This document shows positions 28,820-37,800 of a stretch of 52,247 nt of DNA, one piece after another. How positions within the stretch are numbered: the stretch's first letter is position 1; the number at the start of each line of letters is the position of its first letter. The DNA lies in contig JACQVX010000178.1 of the NCBI GenBank assembly GCA_016209495.1, forward strand, positions 1 to 52,247, read 5' to 3'. The notes under the pieces are model-generated. The model made no database searches and was not told the DNA's origin. It saw only the letters and a list, made by a program, of their open reading frames with translations. The DNA is from Planctomycetota bacterium. Its GTDB lineage: Bacteria; Planctomycetota; JACQVX01. A program made the translations under genes and the position numbers.

Positions 28820-31800
28820 CCTTGCCGGGCCTCGAGACCCTGGCGGACCTGGTGGAGCATCGCGCCGGGCTCCAGCCCGGGCAGACTGCCTTCCGCTTCC
28901 TGGAGGCGGATGGGGCCGAGATCGCCATCGACTACGACGGCCTGGCCCGGGAGGCCCGGAGGATCGCCGGGGTCCTCCTCCAGGCGGCGGGCCCCGGAGA
29001 CCGGGCCCTCCTCCTCTACCCGCCGGGTCTGGACTTCGTCCGCGCCTTCTTCGCCTGCCAGTACGCCGGCGTGGTCGCGGTCCCCCTGCACCTGCCCCAT
29101 ACCTTGCCCATGGTGGCGAGGTTGCAGGAGATCGCCCGGGACTCCGGGGCCACCGTGGGCCTGGCGACGGGCGAGGTCCTCCAGCGCCAGGGACCGAAGC
29201 TCTCCCAGGTGGCCCTGCTCAAGGAGCTGCGCTGGCTGGCGACGGACGCCGCCACGGAGGCCGCACCCGCGAGCCCGGCGGCCACGCGGCCCGGGGACCT
29301 GGCCCTCCTCCAGTACACCTCGGGCTCGACGGGCACCCCCAAGGGGGTGATGCTCGACCACCGCAACCTGCTGGGGCACGCCGCACAACTCCACGAGGGC
29401 TACGGCTCCCGCGAATGGCCCGGCACCCCCGTCGTCTCGTGGCTCCCCACCTTCCACGACATGGGCCTGGTGAGCGGCCTCCTCGCGCCCCTCTACTCGG
29501 GCCGTCCCTGCGTGATGCTCTCCCCCGCCTCCGTGGCCCATCGCCCGTTGCGCTGGCTGGAGGCCATCTCCCGGCACCGGGCCACCGGCAGCGGCGGGCC
29601 CAACTTCGCCTACGAGCTCTGCGTGCGGCGGGTCCCGCCGGAGGGGCGCCGGGGGCTCGACCTCTCCTGCTGGCGGGTGGCCTTCTGCGGCGCCGAACCG
29701 GTCCGCGCCCAGACCCTGGATCGCTTCGCCGAGGCCTACGCCCCCTTCGGCTTCCGCCGGGAGGCCTTCCTCCCCTGTTACGGCCTGGCGGAGGCAACCC
29801 TGGCGGTGACGGGTCGCGGGGCCCCGCCGCGGCCCGACGTCCCGCTGGAATCGCCGCTCTCCTGCGGGCGTCCGCTCGAAGGGGTCGAGGTGCGCATCGT
29901 GGACCCGGCGAGCGGCCGCCCCCGTCCCCCCGGGGGGGAGGGGGAGATATGGGTGGCCGGACCCGGCGTCGCCCGGGGCTACTGGGGGAGGGCGGAGGAG
30001 ACGGAACGCACCTTCCGGGCGCGCATCGAGGGCGAGGAGGGCGGCCCCTGGCTGCGCACCGGCGACCTGGGCTTCCTGCGGGAGGGTGAGCTGCACGTCA
30101 CCGGCCGCGCGCGGGACCTCATCATCATCCGGGGGGTGAACTACCACCCCCAGGACCTGGAGGCCACGGTGGAGGGCTGCCACCCGGCCCTGGAGTGGGG
30201 CGGCGCGGCGGCCTTCTCCATCGACGCCGACGGAGAGGAAGGGCTCGCCATCGTGGCCGAGGCGAGGCGCAGCGCCCGCCGGGCGGTGAAGGGGGCCGTG
30301 GACGACGTGCGGGCGGCGGTCACGGAAGCCCACGGTATCGTCCCGCGGGCGGTGGCGCTCTTGCAGCCGGGCCGTCTCCCCCGGACCTCCAGCGGGAAGG
30401 TGCGACGCGCGGCCTGCCGGGAGGCCTTCCTCGCCGGGACCCTCGAGGCCATCGAGGAGTGGCACGCCCCGGCGGTCCCATGCCCGCCGCCGCCGGAGGC
30501 CGGCGTCCGGTCGCCCGAGGCGGGCGCCGACGCCATCCGCGCCTGGCTCCTGGCAAGGGCGGCGCGGGAGCTGGGCCTGAGCGCCGCGGACCTGGACCCC
30601 CACGCCACCTTCGCGGCCCTGGGGCTGGACTCCCTGACGCTCGCCTCCCTGGCAGGGGAGCTGGAGGCCTGGCTGGGCAGACCGCTCCCGGTCACGTTGC
30701 TCTGGGACCACCCCACCCCCGACGCCCTGGCCCGGCACCTGGCGGCGGCTCAGGTGTCCTCGCCCGCCGAGACGCCAGCGCGGCCATGCGCCGCCGAAGA
30801 GCCCATCGCCGTGGTGGGGATGGCCTGCCGATTCCCCGGGGCGGACCACCCGGAGGCATTCTGGCGCCTGCTGCGGGAGGGGGTGGACGCCGTCTCGGAG
30901 GTCCCCGCGGACCGCTGGGACATCGAGGCCTGGTACGACCCGCGGCCGGCGACCCCCGGGAAGATGTCTACCCGCTGGGGCGGCTTCGTCGGTGGCATCG
31001 ATCGTTTCGACGCGGCCTTCTTCGGCATTGCGCCGCGGGAGGCGGCGGCCATGGACCCCCAGCAGCGCCTGCTCCTGGAGGTGGGCTGGGAGGCCCTGGA
31101 GGACGCCGGCCTCGCCCTGGAGCGGGCGGGCCAGGGCCGCGCCGGGGTCTACATCGGTATCTCCAGCAGCGACTACTCCAGGCACCTCCTCGGGGACGCG
31201 GGGCGGGTGGACGCCTACGCGGGCACGGGCAACGCCCACAGCATCGCCGCCAACCGCCTCTCCTACCTCCTGGACCTGCGGGGGCCGAGCCTGGCGGTGG
31301 ACACGGCGTGCTCCTCGTCCCTGGTGGCGATCCACCTGGCCTGCCAGGGCCTGCGCCAGGGCGAGTGCCGCATGGCCCTCGCGGGGGGCGTGAACGTCAT
31401 CCTCTCCCCGGAGCTCACCGTGGCCTTCTCCCAGGCCCGGATGATGGCCGCCGACGGCCGGTGCAAGGCCTTCGATGAGCGCGCCGACGGCTACGTGCGC
31501 GGGGAGGGCTGCGGGGTGGTGGTCCTCAAGCGCCTCGCCGACGCCCGGGCCGACGGCGACACGGTCCTGGCGGTCATCCGGGGCAGCGCCGTCAACCAGG
31601 ACGGCCGCAGCAACGGGCTGACGGCCCCCAGCGGTCTCGCCCAGCAGTCGGTCATCCGCGAGGCGCAGGGACGAGCCGGCGTGACCCCCTGGGAGATCGG
31701 CTACGTGGAGGCCCACGGCACCGGCACCCCCCTGGGCGACCCCATCGAGGTGGCGGCCCTGAGCGGGGTCTTCGCCGGGGCGCCCTGCGCCCTGGGGTCG

Positions 31801-34800
31801 GTGAAGACCAACCTGGGCCACCTGGAGGCCGCGGCGGGCATCGCCGGCCTCATCAAGGTGGTCCTGGCCCTCCTCCACGAGGAGCTCCCGCCGACGCTGC
31901 ACCTGCGGCGCGTCAACCCGCGCATTAAGAACCGGGGACTGCCGTTCATCTTCCCCGGCGTGGCCCTCCCCTGGGAGGCAGGGAGGGAGCGACGCATCGC
32001 GGGGGTCAGCTCCTTCGGCTTCGGCGGGACCAACGCGCACTTGGTGGTGGAGGAGGCGCCCGCATCGGGCGCTGCGGGGCCGGAGGCGGGGCCAGCGGCG
32101 GGCCCGGAGCGGCCCCGGCAGCTCCTGGCCCTCTCGGCCCGCAGCCCCACGGCCCTCGCCGCCCTGGCGCGGGCCATGGCGCGGGAGCTGGAGGCGGGTG
32201 CGCCCCTGGCGGACCTCTGCCACAGCGCCAACACAGGGCGCTCGGCCATGCCCCACCGCCTGGCCCTGACCGCCGGCTCCGCCGCGGAGCTGGCGGAGCG
32301 CCTGGAGGCCTTCGTCGCCTCGGGCGACCCGCGTCCTGCCTGTGGCGTTCCGCCTCGGGTGGCCTTCCTCTGCACGGGCCAGGGGGCCCAGCGCCCGGGG
32401 ATGGGCGCGGAGCTCTATCGTACCCAGCCCGTCTTCCACTCCGTCCTGGACCGATGCGAGGCCGCCCTCGCAGAGAGGCGAGGGCGGTCGCTCCTGGACG
32501 TCATGTTCGGCCGCACGCCCGATGCGGCGCTGCTCCTGGATCGCACCGCGTGGACGCAGCCCGCCCTCTACGCCCTGGAGGTGGCGCTGGCGGAGCTCTG
32601 GGCCTCCTGGGGCATCCGCCCCGCCATGGTCCTCGGCCACAGCGTCGGCGAGCTGGCGGCCGCCTGCGTCGCGGGTGCCCTGGACCTGGAGGAGGGTCTC
32701 CTCCTGGCGGCGGAGCGGGGCAGGCTCATGGACGCCCTCCCGGAGGGCGGGGCCATGGCGGCGGTCTTCGCCCCGCGGGCGGCGGCCCGGGAGGCCATCG
32801 AGCGGGCGGGCGCGGCGGGGGCCGTGGAGGTGGCGGCGGTGAACGCGCCCCGGCATACGCTCATCTCCGGTGAGGCCCCCGCGCTGGACCGGGTCCTGCA
32901 GGACCTCGATGCCGGCGGGATCGGACACCGGCGCCTGCGGGTCTCCCACGCCTTCCATACGCGGCTCCTGGAGCCCATGCTGGGCGAGCTGGAGGCGCTG
33001 GCGGGCCGGCTGCAGGCGCGCGAGCCGCGCCTGCCCTGGGCCTCCAACCTGGACGGGGCCTTCCTGCGCGGGGCGCCGGGGGGCGCCTACTGGCGGCGCC
33101 AGGCGCGGGACCCGGTGGAGTTCGCCGCGGGGGTGCGGACGATCCAGGCCGCTGGGGTGGACCTGTGGCTGGAGCTGGGGCCCGGGGCGACCCTCCTGGG
33201 CCTGGCCCGCGCCGCCGGTGCCTCCGGGGGCATGCTGGCCTCCCTGGCCCGGGACCGGGACGACTGGGACGTCCTCCTGGAGGGGCTCGGGCGCCTCTAC
33301 GAGGCGGGGGCGGCGGTGGACGGACGGGGCCTGGACCGGGGCTTCCACCGGCGGCGGATCCGGCTGCCGACCTATCCCTTCGAGCGGGTGCGGCACTGGA
33401 TCGAGGCGGCACCGCGCCGGGACGCGGGGCCACCGGATCGCCCGGTCCACGTCCTGGCCCTCTCGGCGGCGGGGGAGGACGCCCTGCGGGACCGCGCACG
33501 GTCCCTCGAGGGCTACCTGCAGGCGCCGTCGCTGCCGGCCCTGGGCGACCTCTGCGCCACGGTGAACGGGGCCGACCGTGGGGAGGCGCACCGGATGGCC
33601 GTCGTGGCCGCGGGCCATGAGGAGTTGAGGGAGGGGCTGGCTCGCTGGCTCGGGGCGCCTCCCGACCCGCCCGCGGAGGGGCGGCCCCGGCTGGCCTTCC
33701 TCTTCACCCCGATCGGATCCCAGTACCCCGGCATGGCCCGGCAGCTCCACCGCACCCAGCCGGCATTCCGTTCGGCCCTGGAGGAGTGCCTCGCGCACCT
33801 GGCCCCCGCCTCCTTCCCGGTGGCGGACTACCTCCTGGCGGCGGAGCCGCCCCGGCCCCTCCAGGTGGACGAGCCCTGGCGCACCTTCCCGGCCCTCTTC
33901 GCCTTCGACTACGCCCTCGCGCGGGTCTGGGAGTCCTGGGGGGTGCGGCCCGACGCGGTCCTGGGCTACAGCTTCACCGAGAACGTCGCCGCCTGCATCG
34001 CCGGGGTCCTTCCCCTGGAGGAGGCCACACGGATGCTCCTGGAAGAGGTGCGCCTCTTCGAGGAGCTCCCGCGGGGGGCCATGGCAGCGGTGGCCTGCTC
34101 CGAGGCCCGCCTCGCCCCCTGGCTGGGGCCCCTGGGCGGGCGCGTGCGCGTCGCCGTCCCCATGGCGCCGGAGGTGGTGGTGATCTCCGGCGAGGTCGAG
34201 GCCGTGGAGGCGGTGCTTCGCCGCTGCGAGGCGGAGGGGATCTGGACGCGGCGCTGGGAGGTGAGTCGCGCCTTCCACGGCCCCCTGGTGGACCCCATGC
34301 TGGAGGCCTGGACGGCCTTCCTCCGGGGGCTGCGCTTCACCCCTCCGCGCATGCGCTGGGTCACGAACCTCACGGGCGCCTGGTTCGACCCGGACGAGAC
34401 GCCGCCGGCGGCCTACTGGGCACGCCAGCCCCGGGACCCCACGCGCCTCGAGCCCTGCCTGCGCTTCCTCCGGGGGGAGGGCTACCGGTTCTTCCTGGAG
34501 ATCGGCCCCAGGCCGAATCTCTGCCGCCTCTTCGAACGGGCCATGCCCCCCGAGGCGGGGACTCGATTCATCCCGTCCCTGGGCGGCGAGCCTTCGGGCT
34601 CGACCTGGCGCGACCTGCTCTCGGCGACGGTCCGACTCTATACCGGGGGCGTCCCCCTCTCCTGGCGGGGCTTCGAGGAGGGCTACCGCCGCTCGCGGGT
34701 GCCCTTGCCGGTGGACCTCGCCGCCGCGGCCGGCGAGGCGGTCGAGGACGACCGTAGGGTCTCCCGGGGGCAGGTGCGCGGGCTCTTCTACGAGTTGACC

Positions 34801-37800
34801 CTTCGACCCAAGCACCGGGCGCACCGGGGCGGCGTCCTCGACGGATCCAGCGGGCCCTTGCTGGTCTTCGGCGACGGGGGACCGGTGGGCCACTTCCTCG
34901 TCTCCGCCCTGGAGGCCCGGGGTCTCGCCTGTGCCCAGGTCCACCCGGGGGAGGACTGGGAACAACTCGACGGCGGCGGCTACCGCTGCGACCCCACGCG
35001 GCCGGTGCACCTGGACGTCCTCCTGGCGTCCCTCCCGCGCCCGCCTCTGGCGGTCGTGGACCTGCGGGGCCTGGACCCGGGTCCCCCTGCGCTCGCCTGC
35101 GAGCGCCTCCTCGTCCTGGTGCAGGCGCTGCTGCGACGCGGGGGCCCGACGCCCCCGCGCCTGCACATCGCAACCCTCGGGGCCGTGGGCACCGGGCGCG
35201 AGGGCGCGTCGCTGGAATTGGGCTCGGCGCCCCTCTGGGGGCTGGCCCTGGGCATCGCCCTGGAGCGCCCGGAGTGCTGGGGAGGTGTGGTGGACCTGGA
35301 GGCGGGGCCTGGCGTGCAGCAAGCGCGGTGGCTCATACAGGAGCTGGCTCGCCCCGACGGGGAGACCCTGGTGGCCTATCGCCGAGGCCGGCGCCATGTG
35401 GTGAGGTTGGTCCCGGCGCCGGACCCGGACCCCGAGGGCCGCGCACCGTATTTCCAGTGCCGGCCGGACGGGACCTACCTCATCACCGGCGGGCTGGGCC
35501 GCCTGGGCCTGAAGCTGGCGCGGTGGCTGGCAGGCCGGGGGGCGAGGCGCCTCGTCCTGGTGGGCCGTCGCGGCCTCCCACCCCGCGTCGAGTGGGGACG
35601 GGAGGAGGCGGACCGCACGACGGCGGCGCGCATCGCCGTGGTGCGTGGCCTGGAGGCCCGCGGCGCCACGGTGCGCGTCCTGGAGGCGGACGTGGCGGAC
35701 GCCGAGGCCATGGGGAGGCTGCTGGGCCGGGTGCGCGAGGAGCTGCCCGAGCTGCGCGGGGTCTTCCACCTCGCGGGCGAGCTGCGGGCGCGGCCCCTGG
35801 AGTCGGTGGACGCCGGGGACCTGGATGCCGTCCTGCGGCCCAAGGTGCAGGGGGCATGGGTGCTGCACGAGCTCACCCGGGAGCTGCCCCTGGACGTCTT
35901 CGTACTCTACTCCTCGGGCGCAGCGGTCTGGGGTTCCCGCGACCTCGCCCCCTACGCCGCCGCCAACGCCTACCTCGGGGCCCTGGCCTGGCATCGCCGG
36001 GCCCTGGGCCTACCGGCGGTGGCCCTGGACTGGGGACCTTGGGCGCAGGGCGCCATGGGCGCCGGGCGCATGGAGGAGCTGGAGCGCTCCGGCGTGGGCG
36101 CCCTGGCGGACGGGCACGCCCTGGCGGCCCTGGGCCTCGCCCTCAGCACCGGGGGCGCCCGCTACGCGGTCGCGGAGCTGCGGCCCGCGCGCCTGCGCGC
36201 CCTCTACGAGGCCACAGCCCTGGCGCCCCTCGTGGAGGACCTCGCCCCGCCCGAGGCCGAGGGGGCCGGATCGGCCTCCCCGGCCGGGCCGGGGTCCGCG
36301 GCAGGGACCCTGGCGGGACGCATCCGCGAGGCCCCCGAGGAGGAACGGCGCGACCTGGTGGGGGACGCCCTGCGCACCCGCGTCGCACGGGCGCTGGGGG
36401 TGGACCCGGACCGGCTGGACCCGGTTCGACCCCTGGACACCCTGGGGCTGGACTCCCTCATGGCCATGGAGCTGAAGAAGGCCATCGAAGTGGACCTTGG
36501 GGTAGAGGTCCCCCTCGTGCGCCTCCTCCGGGGGACCGGCCTTGCGTCACTCACCGACGTCCTGCTCGCGGAGCTGGCCTCCGGCGAGGACGCCGGCCCG
36601 GCCCTGCCCGAGGCCCGTCCCGACCCGGCCTCGCGCTACGAGCCCTTCCCCCTCTCGGACATGCAGCAGGCCTACTGGCTGGGGCGGGGCGGCCACTTCG
36701 AGCTGGGGAACGTGGCGGCCCGTGGCTACATGGAGTTCGAGGCCGCGGGCCTGGAGCTTCCGCGGCTGGAGGCCTCCCTGCGCCGGCTCATCGACCGCCA
36801 CGACATGCTGCGGGCGGTGGTCCTCTCCGAGTCGGCCCAGCGCGTCCTTCCGGAGGTCCCGCCCTGCGTCATCGAGGCGGAGGACCTGCGCGACATGCCG
36901 GCCTCGGAGCGCGAACGCCGGCTGCTGGCGGCGCGGGGGCGCATGGTCGGCGCGGGCTCCCCCGATCCGTCTCGCTGGCCTCTCTTCGAGGTCCGCGCCC
37001 ACCTCCTCCCCGGGGGGCGGCTGCGGCTGCACGTCAGCGTGGAGAACCTGATCCTGGATGGCTGGAGCTTCCTCCTCCTGGTGGAGGAGTGGCGCCGGCT
37101 CTATGAGGCCCCCGACGACCCGCTGCCGCCCCTGGAGCTGGGCTTCCGGGACTACGTCCTCCACCTCGCAGCCCTGGAGGATCACCCCCTCTACCGCCGC
37201 GACCGGGACTGGTGGTGGGCGCGCCTGGAGTCTCTCCCCCCGGCCCCGGAGCTGCCCCTGGCCGCCCCGGTGAACGAGCTGCGGGCGCCCCGCTCGGTGA
37301 ACCGCACGGCGCGGCTCGACGAGGCCGCCTGGACGACCCTCAAGGCCCGCGCTGCCCGAGGGGGGCTGACGGCATCGGGGGCGGTCTGCTCCGCCTTCGC
37401 CGAGGTGCTCTCGACGTGGAGCGCCACGCCCCGCTTCACCATCAATTGCCTGCACTTCAACCGCCTCCCCGTCCACCCCCAGGTCCAGGCCATCGCCGGG
37501 AACTTCAGCTCCACGGGGCTCCTGGCCGTGGACTCCCAGGCCGACGCCTCCTTCCGGGAGCGGGCCCGGCAGGTCCAGGAGCAGCTCTGGGCCGACATGC
37601 ACCACGGACATGTCAGCGGTGTGCGAGTCCTTCGAGAGCTGAACCGGCTCCGGGGCGGGAGCACCCGAGCCTCCATGCCCATCGTCTACTCCAGCACCCT
37701 GGCACTGGACGCGGGGCGCGCCGGGAGTTCGCCCCTCGCCTGGCTCGGGGAGGTGGTCCATCGCGGGGTGCAGACCCCCCAGGTCCTCCTCGACCACCAG

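Noticed and set aside
28720-35994. 2424-aa open frame on the minus strand opposite the megasynthase (also 36547-39591 minus)
   Set aside because: High-GC antisense open frame; translation is low-complexity P/G/R/H-rich without family motifs, while the plus strand encodes a complete PKS/NRPS
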